A DNA stretch of 35,371 nt, taken from contig CAOJYR010000014.1 in the NCBI GenBank assembly GCA_948465965.1, positions 1-35,371 of the forward strand. Reading direction: 5' to 3'. The stretch's first letter is position 1. Each line of letters begins with the position of its first letter. Below, piece by piece: positions 1 through 9,414 of this stretch. Below the pieces are notes generated by a model. It made no database searches and was not told the DNA's origin. It worked only from the letters and a program-made list of their open reading frames with translations. The DNA is from an uncultured Mycoplasmatota bacterium. Lineage in GTDB: Bacteria; Bacillota_I; Bacilli_A; RF39; UBA660. Both the position numbers and the translations under genes were made by a program.

Positions 1-71
1 AATTCTATGTGTCTTTTTTTATGCCCTTTTCGGACACTTAACCTTTCAATTTATAAACCAAAGCTAAGATT

Positions 72-554
72 TTATTTTGCTGTACATTCTACATATCCAG
101 AACCAGGAGTTGTTTTGTATGAACCTCCTGTTACAGCTACATCATTACGAGTTAATTTATCAGCCTCTTTAAGAGAACTAGCATTATAGACTACTCCATG
201 AGTACCATCAGTAAGCTGAACATAATATTTATCTCCATCAATAATTACAAATCCCTTAACATCATCACTACCCCATGAGGATTTACCTCCTGATTGTAAT
301 AAATCATTTTTATTTGTACTAGAATCAATTGCAACATAATATTTAGTTCCAGCAGCACAACTTAACTCATCTGCAGCATGAAGATTTCTTACTGCATTAA
401 CATATTCTTTAGCAGTACTAAGAAATGTATCTTTTCTAGAATTATTGATATATCTTTGCATAGCTGGAATAGCCACCATCATCAAAATACCCATAATAAC
501 AATAACTGCAAGTAATTCAATTAAAGTAAATCCTTTTTTATTTAATTTTTTCAT
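72..554 (-). CDS. Type IV pilin-like protein (prepilin N-terminal methylation motif)
   Basis: A 160-residue protein with a class III prepilin leader: short basic start (KKLNKKG), predicted cleavage between Gly8 and Phe9, Glu at mature position 5 (residue 13), then a hydrophobic helix to about residue 30. Such proteins are processed by a prepilin peptidase and assembled into type IV pili or competence-type pseudopili outside the membrane. The rest is a small soluble head with a YYVQL strand also found in the neighbouring pilin, plus two cysteines (one near residue 65, one near the C-terminus) that could form a disulfide. A strong AAGGAGG site precedes ATG. No assembly ATPase, platform protein or peptidase is visible here, so pilus versus competence function is undecided. 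Confidence 0.85.
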   Translation of the reverse strand: MKKLNKKGFTLIELLAVIVIMGILMMVAIPAMQRYINNSRKDTFLSTAKEYVNAVRNLHAADELSCAAGTKYYVAIDSSTNKNDLLQSGGKSSWGSDDVKGFVIIDGDKYYVQLTDGTHGVVYNASSLKEADKLTRNDVAVTGGSYKTTPGSGYVECTAK

Positions 555-582
555 TTTCTTTCCTCCTTATTTTAACAATATA

Positions 583-611
583 ATTATATATTATTAATTT
601 TAATTATGCAA
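583..611 (-). promoter_or_regulatory. Candidate sigma-A promoter for the downstream pilin gene
   Basis: On the minus strand TTGCAT and TATAAT are separated by 17 bases, about 30 bases before the first pilin start. The -10 box is perfect but the -35 is weak and the region is very AT-rich, so this could be chance. Confidence 0.35.
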
Positions 612-655
612 TAATTTAATTTATTTTTTTAATTTTATATGTAGTGTTGACATAT

Positions 656-1210
656 TTAGCTTGTCTTATCATAATATTCAGACAAAGATTTTTGACCACC
701 ATTTCCACAATCTATAAAATGAACAGTTCCATGCCCTACAGATCGTCTTTCTGAACAAAAACCTTCATTTCTAAGAAGATCCTTAGGTGCATACTCTACC
801 AAATAATTAGTTGGACTAAGCACTATTCCCCTAGAACTTTCTTCATTAATATCCTCCACCAACTGGACATAATAGTCATATGAACCACCACTATTTCTTA
901 TTAAAACATAAGATTTTTTTTTGTTATAACTCCCATTATTAGGAGCATTTTCAAACTCCGAGTTATCTAAATAATCAAGTGTTAACAGAATACTCTGACC
1001 ATCCCCAGGTTTTTTTATAGTTGTAGAACTTCTAAACTTATATTCAGCAAGTGAGACTAATTTCTTAGCATCTGCAACATACGCACTTGCTCGACTATTA
1101 TTTAAAATCCCCATAATATTAGGAACTGCTACAGCCATAATAATTCCAAGTATTACCATAGCAGCAAGTAACTCAACTAATGTAAAACCTCTTTTATTTA
1201 TCTTCTTCAT
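656..1210 (-). CDS. Second type IV pilin-like protein
   Basis: A 184-residue prepilin with leader KKINKRG, cleavage expected between Gly8 and Phe9, Glu13 as the mature +5 glutamate, and a hydrophobic helix to about residue 32. The C-terminal head contains YYVQL, like the neighbouring pilin, and two cysteines in the last 40 residues that may form a disulfide loop. It lies 101 bases upstream of the other pilin on the same strand, so the two are probably expressed together as major and minor subunits. The start is set by GGGTGATGAT directly before ATG. Head domains differ enough that this is not a recent duplicate. Which is the major subunit cannot be told. Confidence 0.85.
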   Translation of the reverse strand: MKKINKRGFTLVELLAAMVILGIIMAVAVPNIMGILNNSRASAYVADAKKLVSLAEYKFRSSTTIKKPGDGQSILLTLDYLDNSEFENAPNNGSYNKKKSYVLIRNSGGSYDYYVQLVEDINEESSRGIVLSPTNYLVEYAPKDLLRNEGFCSERRSVGHGTVHFIDCGNGGQKSLSEYYDKTS

Positions 1211-1258
1211 ATCATCACCCTACATTAATTATAACAGAAAAACAATTTTAGTGAATCA

Positions 1259-2431
1259 CTAATTTAAAATTTGCTTCATATTTTCAATTTCTTTCATAGT
1301 AGTACTAGTTTGCAATTCACGATTAAACAAATAATCATACCTAAATAAAGAAAAACCATTATAATGATTTAAATTTCTGCTCAAAACGATTTCCCTCATA
1401 ATCATATCATTATTATCAATCCATTCATTAACCCCACTTTTTGCATAATTATCAGCAAGACCTACTTTATAAAATGCAAGCGCAATCATTAAATCTACAT
1501 CTTTATCAGTAATTAAACTATCCCACTCATCAATAACATTTTTAAAAGCCTTCGTCTCATTATAAAAGCCATAATAAATTTGAGGCATTAAATAATCAAC
1601 ATAGGAACTACTACTTCCCCACCTTCTTACATCAGCATAATTTTTATTATAATTATTTTCAATATTCCCGTCAGGTGATATCCCAAATAATTTATTATAT
1701 TTTTTACAAATATTATGAACTTTTTCAACCATCTTATTTACATTAGACAAGTGATAATCTTCTAAAGTAAGATAAGTATTATTTTCAATATATAAATTAT
1801 ACTCATCCATATCTATTTCATTATTAGGATAAAAATAATCATCAAATAATATTCCATCTACATCATAATTTTTAACAATCTCTTCTACTCCATCAGCAAT
1901 TAAATCAATAACCTCCTCCTTCGCAGGATTATAATAAATACCATTTCCAACATATAAAGTATCACTATCTATATATTTAAAGGCCGGATTTTCCTGACTG
2001 ATACTATTTACATCCTCTGTTGTTCTAACACGATAAGGATTAACCCAAGCATGAAGTGCAATCCCCTCTTTATGTGCTTCCTTAATAAAATACTCTAAAA
2101 CATCATACCCTGGATTTGTCCCCTCTTCTGATGCAACACAACTACTCCAAGGATAAATATTAGAATCATATATAGCATCAGAAAAAGTTCTCACCTGCAA
2201 CAAGATCATATCAAACCCTAAATCATGAATATTTTTAACCATAGTTTTAATATTATTTTTACCACTATCTACATCATTATTTTTAATGTATTTTCCAAGT
2301 TCTATATAACTAATAAAAATGGCCCTTTTTTCTAAAGAATCATTTTTTATATCTATTTTTTCTTTTTGCCCATTAAAAATAAAAAAGAGCAAAACCATCG
2401 TAACAATTAATAAAACAAAATATTTTCTCAT
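1259..2431 (-). CDS. Glycosyl hydrolase-like 10 (GHL10/DUF187, YngK-like) secreted or anchored protein
   Basis: A 390-residue protein. Residues 1-20 form a hydrophobic signal or anchor segment, followed by a TIM-barrel-like domain of the GHL10 family (PF02638; B. subtilis YngK). Family hallmarks are visible: an early segment ending in LLQVRTFSDAIY, HAWVNPYRVR, DGILFDDYFYP, FGISPDG and YLMPQIYYGF. The acidic residues in DGILFDD and the MPQIYYGF strand are where glycosidase families of this fold keep catalytic residues, but the substrate is not established; a role in cell-wall or surface glycan turnover is inferred. The longest frame begins at TTG four codons upstream, but GGTGATTCTT lies just before this ATG, which I take as the start. 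Confidence 0.85.
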   Translation of the reverse strand: MRKYFVLLIVTMVLLFFIFNGQKEKIDIKNDSLEKRAIFISYIELGKYIKNNDVDSGKNNIKTMVKNIHDLGFDMILLQVRTFSDAIYDSNIYPWSSCVASEEGTNPGYDVLEYFIKEAHKEGIALHAWVNPYRVRTTEDVNSISQENPAFKYIDSDTLYVGNGIYYNPAKEEVIDLIADGVEEIVKNYDVDGILFDDYFYPNNEIDMDEYNLYIENNTYLTLEDYHLSNVNKMVEKVHNICKKYNKLFGISPDGNIENNYNKNYADVRRWGSSSSYVDYLMPQIYYGFYNETKAFKNVIDEWDSLITDKDVDLMIALAFYKVGLADNYAKSGVNEWIDNNDMIMREIVLSRNLNHYNGFSLFRYDYLFNRELQTSTTMKEIENMKQILN

Positions 2432-2476
2432 AAGAATCACCAAAAAAAATATACTACTAATAATAAAAATATTTTG

Positions 2477-3121
2477 TCACTTTATCGCTTCTTTTCGAAT
2501 AAGAAATAATTTCTTTTTTTGATAAAATCCATAAAAAACATCTTCCAATCTATAACTCTCCATTTTTAAAGCCTCTTGTAACCAACTCTTACTCTTACCT
2601 ATTTGCATTAAGACATCTTCCTGAATCTCACCATCTATAATTATTGGTAAAGGATAACTTCTAGTTTTATCATCTTCTTTTTTAAACACAGATAATTTAC
2701 CACTTGTCTCAAGTATCGCATAATCAACCTCTTCAATTGATTTAATACTTTTACTTCTAAGTTGCACAAGCAAGTCATCCAAATTATACCTCTGGCGTAG
2801 CATTTCTTTAAAGTTAACCTTACCGCGATTGATAATAACAGAAGGATCTCCATCAATAGCACTCCTAACCTTAGAACTTTTTAAAGAAACCTTAGCTATA
2901 CCAATTTGTAATACCACAAGTATCATCATAGGAATCAAAGACATAAAAATACTTTCATCATACTTATCAATAGAAATAGCCGCAAGTTCTGCAATAAAAA
3001 TAGAAACAATAAAATCCATTATTGAAAGTTCCCCAACTTCTCTTTTTCCCATAACTCTATATACTACAGTAATCAAAACATAAAAGAACAGAGTTCTCCC
3101 TAATACAACCAAATATTCCAT
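2477..3121 (-). CDS. YetF/DUF421 family membrane protein
   Basis: A 214-residue protein with three hydrophobic segments in the first 85 residues (starting MEYLVVLGRTLFFYV) followed by a soluble domain with the DUF421 landmarks MGKREVGELSIMDFIV, GDPSVIINRGK and LRQRYNLDDLLVQLR. B. subtilis YetF, YkjA and YrbG belong here. They are membrane proteins of poorly defined function, with a cytoplasmic C-terminal domain. An in-frame ATG lies eleven codons upstream, but GGGTGATATT sits immediately before the ATG chosen, and alignment with the family start supports it. It is the first gene of its strand here and diverges from the TIGR04086 gene. Confidence 0.85.
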   Translation of the reverse strand: MEYLVVLGRTLFFYVLITVVYRVMGKREVGELSIMDFIVSIFIAELAAISIDKYDESIFMSLIPMMILVVLQIGIAKVSLKSSKVRSAIDGDPSVIINRGKVNFKEMLRQRYNLDDLLVQLRSKSIKSIEEVDYAILETSGKLSVFKKEDDKTRSYPLPIIIDGEIQEDVLMQIGKSKSWLQEALKMESYRLEDVFYGFYQKKKLFLIRKEAIK

Positions 3122-3138
3122 AATATCACCCATTAATA

Positions 3139-3167
3139 TTGTGATATCTTTCATAACTTTCTATACA
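3139..3167 (+). promoter_or_regulatory. Weak candidate promoter for the TIGR04086 gene
   Basis: TTGTGA and TATACA are separated by 17 bases, ending 28 bases before the plus-strand gene. Each box matches consensus at four of six positions. It is the only reasonable candidate in the divergent gap. Confidence 0.3.
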
Positions 3168-3195
3168 AAAACATAAATATTATTGAGGTGCTTTT

Positions 3196-3564
3196 ATGAC
3201 TTACTTAATAAAATATGGAAAAAGATTATTGTGGACTACAATCTCTTTGTTGATTAGTATGCTAATCATTTCCACTCTATATTACTTCAACTTAATTTCA
3301 TCAAATACTTTCAAGGTATTAGAAATAATTATTCTTCTCCTAAATATTTTTATTAGTACTTATATTTTAGGAAAAGAAACAAGTAAAAGAGGTTATTTAG
3401 AAGGAATAAAATTCAGTTTCATCATAATAATTCTATTTATACTTTTAACCCTTTTATCTAGTGAACCACTAAAATTAAGATCCATCATTTACTACCTAAT
3501 TATTATGATTACTTCAATATTTGGTTCCATGTTTGGAATTAATAGAAGAAATGAAAAAGAATAA
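3196..3564 (+). CDS. TIGR04086 family (YrzE-like) membrane protein
   Basis: A 122-residue, almost entirely hydrophobic protein with four predicted membrane helices: about residues 11-32, 38-58, 72-90 and 95-113. A basic loop (GKETSKRGYLEGIKFS) separates the second and third, and the tail is charged. Length, topology and the KRGYLEG-type loop match the TIGR04086 family, which is common in Bacilli and clostridia and has no known function. GAGGTG lies 6 bases before ATG. It is a single-gene unit, divergent from the DUF421 gene and convergent with the next gene, with which it shares a terminator. Confidence 0.75.
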   Translation: MTYLIKYGKRLLWTTISLLISMLIISTLYYFNLISSNTFKVLEIIILLLNIFISTYILGKETSKRGYLEGIKFSFIIIILFILLTLLSSEPLKLRSIIYYLIIMITSIFGSMFGINRRNEKE

Positions 3565-3568
3565 AAAC

Positions 3569-3606
3569 AAAAGATTGATTAAATCACACTTTTTAATCAA
3601 TCTTTT
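3569..3606. terminator. Bidirectional intrinsic terminator
   Basis: A perfect 15-bp stem (AAAAGATTGATTAAA at 3569-3583 against 3592-3606) with an 8-base loop. The A-run on the left and T-run on the right let it act in both directions. It ends the plus-strand membrane gene and overlaps the last codons of the convergent minus-strand gene. Confidence 0.8.
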
Positions 3607-4144
3607 TAATTAAATAAAATCCAGCCCCATTTTCTCTTCCATGAACATTTATTGCTTGTACAAGTTTTTCTATTGTTACAGTCTCATAATCTCGCTTTAA
3701 AGATGTCTCAAGTATACCAACATCAACTCCATCAATATGATCAAACAACACCATATGTCCCCAATTCGCATGTGGCGCATCGTATAAAGTTCCACAATGA
3801 AAACATATTAATATATCATTTTCTTTATTTGCCAAAAGAAATTTCTGTACTTCTAATACATTAGTAATAAAATAATATTCTTCTTTTAATGGAATATTAT
3901 TTTTCTTAAAATAATGATTAATAGAGTATTGTCTTTTTTGAATCTGTGTTCCATATCCACCGTCAGGCCTATTTCCACTTCTCGCTTTTTTAAAAAGATG
4001 TCTATCCTCATCTGGTACCACCAAACCCAACTGATAAGCAATATCTTCTTGCCCAGTATTACAAATACCATGTCTATTTAAAATCATTTCAATGCATGTA
4101 CCAACACAACAGTGAGGTTTTTGAACAATTTTATTATATCTCAT
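3593..4144 (-). CDS. Probable papain-fold (C39-like) cysteine peptidase domain protein
   Basis: A 183-residue soluble protein with no signal peptide. The N-terminal HCCVGTCIEMIL segment (Cys12, Cys13, Cys17) at the start of a predicted helix, and a late NWGHMVLFDH segment (His130, Asp135), have the Cys...His...Asp layout of C39/papain-like folds. The order and spacing are right for a bacteriocin-processing-like or DUF-type cysteine peptidase, but I do not recognise the exact family. It could equally be an inactive or amidotransferase-like member of the fold. AAAGGTGAAGTAGT precedes ATG. It stands alone between the bidirectional terminator and the RhuM-Fic gene, with no transporter or precursor peptide beside it, so a role in bacteriocin export is not supported. 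Confidence 0.4.
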   Translation of the reverse strand: MRYNKIVQKPHCCVGTCIEMILNRHGICNTGQEDIAYQLGLVVPDEDRHLFKKARSGNRPDGGYGTQIQKRQYSINHYFKKNNIPLKEEYYFITNVLEVQKFLLANKENDILICFHCGTLYDAPHANWGHMVLFDHIDGVDVGILETSLKRDYETVTIEKLVQAINVHGRENGAGFYLIKKID

Positions 4145-4199
4145 ACTACTTCACCTTTTCAAAAGAATTAAATTTAATAAGTATTCTATTATTACATCA

Positions 4200-5135
4200 C
4201 TATTCTACCAAAAAATTCATTATCAAGTCCACTATAATATCTTTCTCTTTTGGATTAGAAAGAGCTACTAATAAAGTTAAAGCTACTAAAGTATTATTAT
4301 CTATAGATTGCTTACCATTTATATACAAAACATCATAAAACTGCAAAAAGTAAATAAATAGGGTTGCAGCTATTCTTTTATTGCCATCTATAAAAACATG
4401 ATTTTTTACTAGCATATACAAAAAATTAGCTGCCCTTTCTTGAGTACTATTATAAACATCAACACCATCAAAAGTTTGATATATATCATCAATGATAGAT
4501 TTTAATCCACCATTCCTTTCTAATGCAAATAAAGAACTTTCTTCATTAAATTTAAGTTTATTTATTATACGTATACATTCCTGATAGGTAATTCTATTAT
4601 CACTACTATCTCCCTTTAATTTTCTAACCGACTTATGATCATAATCATCTAGTAAATCTAGAGCTTTAGAATAATTACCTATAACTTTTAAAATCTCTTT
4701 TGCATCATTTTCTTCTAATCTATCATCTATCCTATTAGCTATATCAATAAGTTTAACTGTTTTTTCTAGATATTCAAGTCTTTTCTGATTCACTGCATAA
4801 CCTTGTAACATATAATCCTTAAGTACCTTATTAGCCCACTTTCTAAAGATAATACCATTTTGTGATTTTACACGATATCCAACACTAATAATCATATCTA
4901 AATTGTAATATTCAACCTGATACGTTTTACCATCACTAGCAGTTGTTGCAAATTTTGCAACAACTGAACTATCAGTTTCTTCACTTAAAGAATTTTTTAT
5001 ATGACGAGATATAACCGACTTATCTCTACCAAATAATTTCGACATTTGTTCTAAAGATAACCATACAGTCTCATCCTTCATATTTACTTCTAACTTTACT
5101 TCTTGATTTTCAAATATTACTATTTCATTCTTCAT
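4200..5135 (-). CDS. RhuM-Fic/Doc fusion protein
   Basis: A 311-residue two-domain protein. Residues 1-115 match the RhuM virulence-protein family: opening EIVIFENQEV, ETVWLSLEQMSKLFGRDKSVISRHI (helix-turn-helix-like), and YNLDMIISVGYRVKS. The C-terminal part carries a Fic/Doc core with motif H-V-F-I-D-G-N-K-R at about residues 246-254. This is closer to the Doc/death-on-curing form than to the classical HPFxDGNGR AMPylator form. Such enzymes transfer nucleotidyl or phosphate groups to target proteins; the target here is unknown. I chose the ATG preceded by GCGAGG and matching the usual family start; an in-frame ATG seven codons upstream (5156) is possible. No separate antitoxin gene is adjacent, so control within the fusion is possible. 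Confidence 0.85.
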   Translation of the reverse strand: MKNEIVIFENQEVKLEVNMKDETVWLSLEQMSKLFGRDKSVISRHIKNSLSEETDSSVVAKFATTASDGKTYQVEYYNLDMIISVGYRVKSQNGIIFRKWANKVLKDYMLQGYAVNQKRLEYLEKTVKLIDIANRIDDRLEENDAKEILKVIGNYSKALDLLDDYDHKSVRKLKGDSSDNRITYQECIRIINKLKFNEESSLFALERNGGLKSIIDDIYQTFDGVDVYNSTQERAANFLYMLVKNHVFIDGNKRIAATLFIYFLQFYDVLYINGKQSIDNNTLVALTLLVALSNPKEKDIIVDLIMNFLVE

Positions 5136-5299
5136 TTTATTTTGCCTCGCTTTCATTCAATGATTCCCTAATATCCTTTCTTATCCTCCTCTCCTAAAAT
5201 CAAGCATGATACTACCTAAAAACTTGTAGTTTATGTATAACATATGTCTACATACAAAACAATCGAACATAAATAATTTTCACCTACCAATTATTTCCA

Positions 5300-5328
5300 A
5301 AAAAAACTCAAATTCACATGAATTTGAG
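5300..5328 (-). terminator. Intrinsic terminator of the dnaG-rpoD-trmK operon
   Basis: Nine-bp stem CTCAAATTC/GAATTTGAG (5307-5315 with 5320-5328), a 4-base loop, then an eight-base T-run on the minus strand. It begins just after the trmK stop codon. Confidence 0.85.
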
Positions 5329-5329
5329 C

Positions 5330-5998
5330 TTACTTTTCTAAAACGATATTTAATAATTTAAGTTCTCTTTTTAAAACAAATCTTTTCCATCTATAATTTT
5401 TTGGTAATAAGTTCATAAGTATTTCTCGAGATTTTAATTCTCTTAAATAATACTCTTTAAATAACTTCCCTTTTTTCTCTAATAAAACAGGTCCAAAGAA
5501 ATATTCACGCCTTGTATACCTCTTTTTTCCCTTCTTTAGCTTTATAATTTGATAAATAAATTTACCCTCTTTAACTAATACTTCATTATCTATATAAAAA
5601 CCACATTTAACTAAAAACCTTTTTACATCCTCTTGATAATTATTAGGACTAATTATAATAGTATCTAATTTTTTCGTAATATCTAAATTATTTTTGAAAA
5701 TACCAATCATATTTCTACCACCCATACCAGAAATAATAACTGTATCAACATCATCACTATAAGTATCTAAGCCATTCCCAAATCTAACCTCAATTTCCTT
5801 ATCTAGTCGCTCACGTTTTATATTTTCCCGAGCTTGCTTTACCGGACCTTCTGCAATATCACTAGCAATAGCCTTAATATTCATATCTTTTTTTATCAAA
5901 TAGATATCTAAAAAAGCATGATCACATCCAACATCTAAACAAAAAGAGTTAGCCTCTACTAAATCTCCTATTTGTTTTAATCTATTATTAATTTTCAT
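5330..5998 (-). CDS. trmK: tRNA (adenine(22)-N1)-methyltransferase TrmK
   Basis: A 222-residue class I SAM-dependent methyltransferase of the TrmK/YqfN family, which methylates N1 of A22 in the D-loop of tRNAs using S-adenosylmethionine. The SAM-binding motif FCLDVGCDHAFLDIYL is at residues 19-34, followed by the acidic strand end IASDIAEGPVKQA and the family-specific VIISGMGGRNMIGI. The basic, helical C-terminus fits the coiled-coil-like RNA-binding extension. Its ATG overlaps the rpoD stop by one base (TAATG), so translation is coupled. Position directly after rpoD is the conserved Bacillus-type order (dnaG-sigA-...-yqfN), which supports the call. Confidence 0.95.
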   Translation of the reverse strand: MKINNRLKQIGDLVEANSFCLDVGCDHAFLDIYLIKKDMNIKAIASDIAEGPVKQARENIKRERLDKEIEVRFGNGLDTYSDDVDTVIISGMGGRNMIGIFKNNLDITKKLDTIIISPNNYQEDVKRFLVKCGFYIDNEVLVKEGKFIYQIIKLKKGKKRYTRREYFFGPVLLEKKGKLFKEYYLRELKSREILMNLLPKNYRWKRFVLKRELKLLNIVLEK

Positions 5999-7089
5999 TA
6001 GTCAGTTAAGAAGTCCTTTAGCTTTCTAGAACGTGATGGGTGTCTTAATTTTCGTAATGCTTTTGCTTCTATTTGACGAATACGTTCACGAGTAACTCCA
6101 AAAATTTGACCCACCTCTTCAAGGGTACGACATTGTCCATCATCAAGTCCAAATCTAAGTCTTAATACTTTTTCTTCTCTCTCAGTTAAAGTTCCCAAAA
6201 CACCTTGAAGTTCTTCTTTTAGCATTTCAATAGTTGCATACTCCTCAGGTCCCATAGTTCTCTCATCCTTAATAAAGTCCCCTAAATGAGAGTCATCCTC
6301 TTCACCAATTGGCGTTTCAAGCGATACTGGATCTTGTGAGATTTTATATACTTCACGAACCTTCTCAATAGTAATCCCTAACTTTTTAGCAATCTCTTCA
6401 TCAGTAGGTTCACGATTCAACTCTTGTGTTAACTGTCTTTGAACACGTGCAAGTTTATTGATAGTTTCAACCATATGAACTGGAACACGAATCGTTCTTG
6501 CTTGATCAGCAATAGCACGAGTGATTGCCTGTCTTATCCACCAAGTAGCGTAAGTTGAAAATTTATATCCCTTAGTTGGATCAAATTTTTCTACAGCTTT
6601 CATAAGACCAATATTTCCTTCTTGAATCAAATCTAAAAATAACATTCCACGTCCCACATATCGCTTCGCAATACTAACAACTAAACGTAGGTTAGATTCA
6701 GCTAGAAGCCTTTTAGCTTCCTCATCCCCCTCTTCAGCTCTTTTTGCATACTCAAACTCCTCATCAGATGTAAGTAAGTTTATACGTCCAATTTCCTTTA
6801 AATACATTCTTACTGGATCATTAATTTTAACATCCTTAGATAAAGTTAAGTCTTCAACTTTTACTTGTTCAGTAATCTCTTCTCCACTAGCATCGTCACT
6901 TCCATCTTCCGTAACAATATCAATATCTGCTTCCATCAAAGCATTATATAATTCATCTAACGTATCACTATCAATTTCTAGTCCTTTTAATTCATCAGCT
7001 AATTGTTCATAAGTTATATACCCCTGTTTTCTTCCTAATGCTAGTAACTTATTTTTTCTTTCTTCTATTGTTTTAATTTCTCCAACCAT
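5998..7089 (-). CDS. rpoD: RNA polymerase primary sigma factor SigA/RpoD
   Basis: A 363-residue group 1 sigma factor that directs core RNA polymerase to housekeeping promoters. It has a region 1.1-like N-terminus (residues 6-60), an acidic linker, region 1.2 ([11 protein letters not shown], about 91-101), regions 2.1-2.4 ([47 protein letters not shown], ending near 204), region 3, and region 4.2 ([20 protein letters not shown]) near the C-terminus. Length matches B. subtilis SigA. AGGAGA lies 6 bases before ATG. It follows dnaG by 2 bases and is followed by overlapping trmK, forming the classical macromolecular-synthesis operon. Confidence 0.98.
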   Translation of the reverse strand: MVGEIKTIEERKNKLLALGRKQGYITYEQLADELKGLEIDSDTLDELYNALMEADIDIVTEDGSDDASGEEITEQVKVEDLTLSKDVKINDPVRMYLKEIGRINLLTSDEEFEYAKRAEEGDEEAKRLLAESNLRLVVSIAKRYVGRGMLFLDLIQEGNIGLMKAVEKFDPTKGYKFSTYATWWIRQAITRAIADQARTIRVPVHMVETINKLARVQRQLTQELNREPTDEEIAKKLGITIEKVREVYKISQDPVSLETPIGEEDDSHLGDFIKDERTMGPEEYATIEMLKEELQGVLGTLTEREEKVLRLRFGLDDGQCRTLEEVGQIFGVTRERIRQIEAKALRKLRHPSRSRKLKDFLTD

Positions 7090-7091
7090 AT

Positions 7092-8813
7092 CTATTCTCC
7101 TATTCGTAACTCCATAATCTTATTAGCAATCATAGCCTGTTCTATTGGATCAACTTCCTTTTTCATAAGTTCAGTAAGTCTTTTAATCTCTTGCCTTTTA
7201 CTATAATCCTTTATCACCTTAAAATACTGAAACAATTCTTCTTTAGTAGTCGATTCCAAATAATTACCAGCTAAAATATCATTAAGTAGACCTAATACAT
7301 CTTCTCTATCTTGAACATAAGTATAAAAATCAGGAATATTAATATTACCATTTTTAGAATAATAATAAGTTATTTCACTTGCTAATACACGACTCACATC
7401 ATTTGGAAAAATTAATCTTTCCTTTTCCATTTGGCTGATTACCCAATCGTTATTAAGCATAAAGTAAAGTATCTGTTCCATAGCCTTTTCATACTTTGTC
7501 TTTTTCTTTGGTTTATATATAGTTATATTTTTTGGCGTTTCTTTTTTTCTCTCACCCTTTAAGTCATGAAACCGCATGTCCAGTGTATTATAACTCAAAT
7601 CAAACTCTTTTGCAAGTTTTTTTAATACAATCTCAACGCGAATAGGATCTTCTATCTTAGCAGTTTCTTTTAAAACTCTATTTATATAGTTAGCCTTTTC
7701 TTCATCACTCCTGAAATCTACTTTCTCTTTTAATTTGTTTAACTTAAAATCATTAAAATTAATTGCACTATCAATTAAATTTCCAAATCTTTCTTTCCCA
7801 TTTTTTAAAATAAAACTATCTGGATCATCTGGATTTGGAAGAACAGCAACCTTAACCTCTATTCCCTTATCTAGAAGATGATCACCAATACTTATAGTTG
7901 CACGAACCCCTGGATCATCACCATCTAAACATAAAATAATATTATTAGAAAGTCTTTTAAGCAAATTAACTTGCTCATTCGTCAAAGCAGTTCCCATTAT
8001 AGCAACTGTATTTTTAATGCCCACAGTACTAGCCCGAATGACATCCATAAACCCTTCCATAACAATAACGCTTTTCTTTAACCTACACTCCTCGCGAGCT
8101 ATATGATAATGATATAAAAGTTGTCCTTTTTTAAATATTTCTGTCTCCTTAGTATTTAAATATTTATTTTGTCCATTATCCCTATAAATTCTACCACTAA
8201 ATCCAACTGGCTTACCACTAATATCATATAAAGGAAACATAATTCGATCATTATAAATATCTCTATTATCACTAGATAGGCCTATACTATTTAACGTTTT
8301 TAAATCGTAATTTTTATTTAAAAGCAATTTAGTTAAATCATCCGAAGAATCAAGAGATAATCCAATTTCAAATTCTTTAATAACGGCATCAGTAATATTT
8401 CTAGAACTTAAATAACTTCGAGCATCTTTTCCAACTTTAGAGGATAAATTATTTTGAAAATATTTTAAAGAGAAATTATATGCATCATAAAACTTATCAA
8501 ACTTAGTTGATTTCTTTCTTATTGAAATATTAGATACATCTACTCCAACCTTTTCTCCTAAGTAATGGAGTGCTTCCTTAAAATCAATATGTTCATAATT
8601 CATTAAAAAAGTATAAACATTCCCTGTAGCATGACAAGAAAAACACGTATATATCTGCTTTTCACGCGATACACACATAGAAGGACTAGAATCATCATGA
8701 AAAGGACATACACCAAAAAAATTTTTACCACGTGCAACAAGTGGAATTCTTTCGCCTATGATGTCAACTATATCCGTCTTACTTCTAATAATACTCGTAA
8801 GTTCATTATTCAC
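7092..8813 (-). CDS. dnaG: DNA primase DnaG
   Basis: A 573-residue primase that makes RNA primers on the lagging strand with the replicative helicase. The N-terminal CHC2 zinc finger is complete (Cys36, His39, Cys57, Cys60). The catalytic core follows, with [21 protein letters not shown] and the TOPRIM acidic motifs [11 protein letters not shown] and [14 protein letters not shown]. The C-terminal helicase-interaction region is short and divergent. The start is GTG, with AGGAGG 7 bases upstream. It is co-transcribed with rpoD and trmK. Confidence 0.97.
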   Translation of the reverse strand: MNNELTSIIRSKTDIVDIIGERIPLVARGKNFFGVCPFHDDSSPSMCVSREKQIYTCFSCHATGNVYTFLMNYEHIDFKEALHYLGEKVGVDVSNISIRKKSTKFDKFYDAYNFSLKYFQNNLSSKVGKDARSYLSSRNITDAVIKEFEIGLSLDSSDDLTKLLLNKNYDLKTLNSIGLSSDNRDIYNDRIMFPLYDISGKPVGFSGRIYRDNGQNKYLNTKETEIFKKGQLLYHYHIAREECRLKKSVIVMEGFMDVIRASTVGIKNTVAIMGTALTNEQVNLLKRLSNNIILCLDGDDPGVRATISIGDHLLDKGIEVKVAVLPNPDDPDSFILKNGKERFGNLIDSAINFNDFKLNKLKEKVDFRSDEEKANYINRVLKETAKIEDPIRVEIVLKKLAKEFDLSYNTLDMRFHDLKGERKKETPKNITIYKPKKKTKYEKAMEQILYFMLNNDWVISQMEKERLIFPNDVSRVLASEITYYYSKNGNINIPDFYTYVQDREDVLGLLNDILAGNYLESTTKEELFQYFKVIKDYSKRQEIKRLTELMKKEVDPIEQAMIANKIMELRIGE

Positions 8814-8847
8814 TGGACAATCCTCCTATAAAATCTTTTCTATTATA

Positions 8848-9393
8848 TCACATTTTTTTAATATATGCCATCTCTTTATTCCTATATTCAGATAGATTTT
8901 CTTCAATAAAGGAAAATAACTCTTCTCTATTATCTAAAACACCTGCACTACTACCAACAGAATAACCGATTCCCATAGACGCATAATATAAAGAGTCTAT
9001 CATACTACTAAAATAATTATAATTAAGTATCAAATTATGATCTAAAAATTTACTAAGTTTATAAACGTCTAAATAATTATCTTCATCAACTATTTCCATT
9101 AACCCATTTTGATAATCTATACCTTGTAAAATCAGATCAAGCTGTTCAGTTATATAATGTAATTGCTGTTTAAAATACATAACGCCATTATTACTATTAA
9201 AAAATAAATCTAAAAATTTAGTTATAAAAATATTCCTATGACATATCCTTGCATCATGAAGTGTAGAAAGCTTCATTTGCTCTTCATCTTCTATAAACAT
9301 CTCCATCATACCTAAGGCTTCATCCTTATTCGTTATAAAATAATCAACATCTAACAAATCATACTCAATTTTTAACTTTTCTTCACGACTCAT
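8848..9393 (-). CDS. Protein of unknown function, first gene of the dnaG-rpoD operon
   Basis: A 181-residue acidic, mostly helical protein that I do not recognise. There is no signal peptide; a short glycine/serine stretch near residues 142-151 (MGIGYSVGSSAG) is the only low-complexity feature. There are few cysteines and no catalytic-looking motif. It starts at the ATG behind AGGTGGTCTGT rather than three codons upstream, lies 34 bases before dnaG and just behind a good promoter, so it is the leading cistron of the replication/transcription operon. That position is often held by unrelated genes in different Bacillota, so context does not define its role. Confidence 0.75.
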   Translation of the reverse strand: MSREEKLKIEYDLLDVDYFITNKDEALGMMEMFIEDEEQMKLSTLHDARICHRNIFITKFLDLFFNSNNGVMYFKQQLHYITEQLDLILQGIDYQNGLMEIVDEDNYLDVYKLSKFLDHNLILNYNYFSSMIDSLYYASMGIGYSVGSSAGVLDNREELFSFIEENLSEYRNKEMAYIKKM

Positions 9394-9414
9394 ACAGACC
9401 ACCTATAAACTAAT

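Noticed and set aside
1-71. Short inverted match (GTGTC...GACAC) with a T-run at the left edge as a terminator of the pilin gene
   Set aside because: The arms are only 5 bp with a long loop, and the sequence is cut by the window edge.
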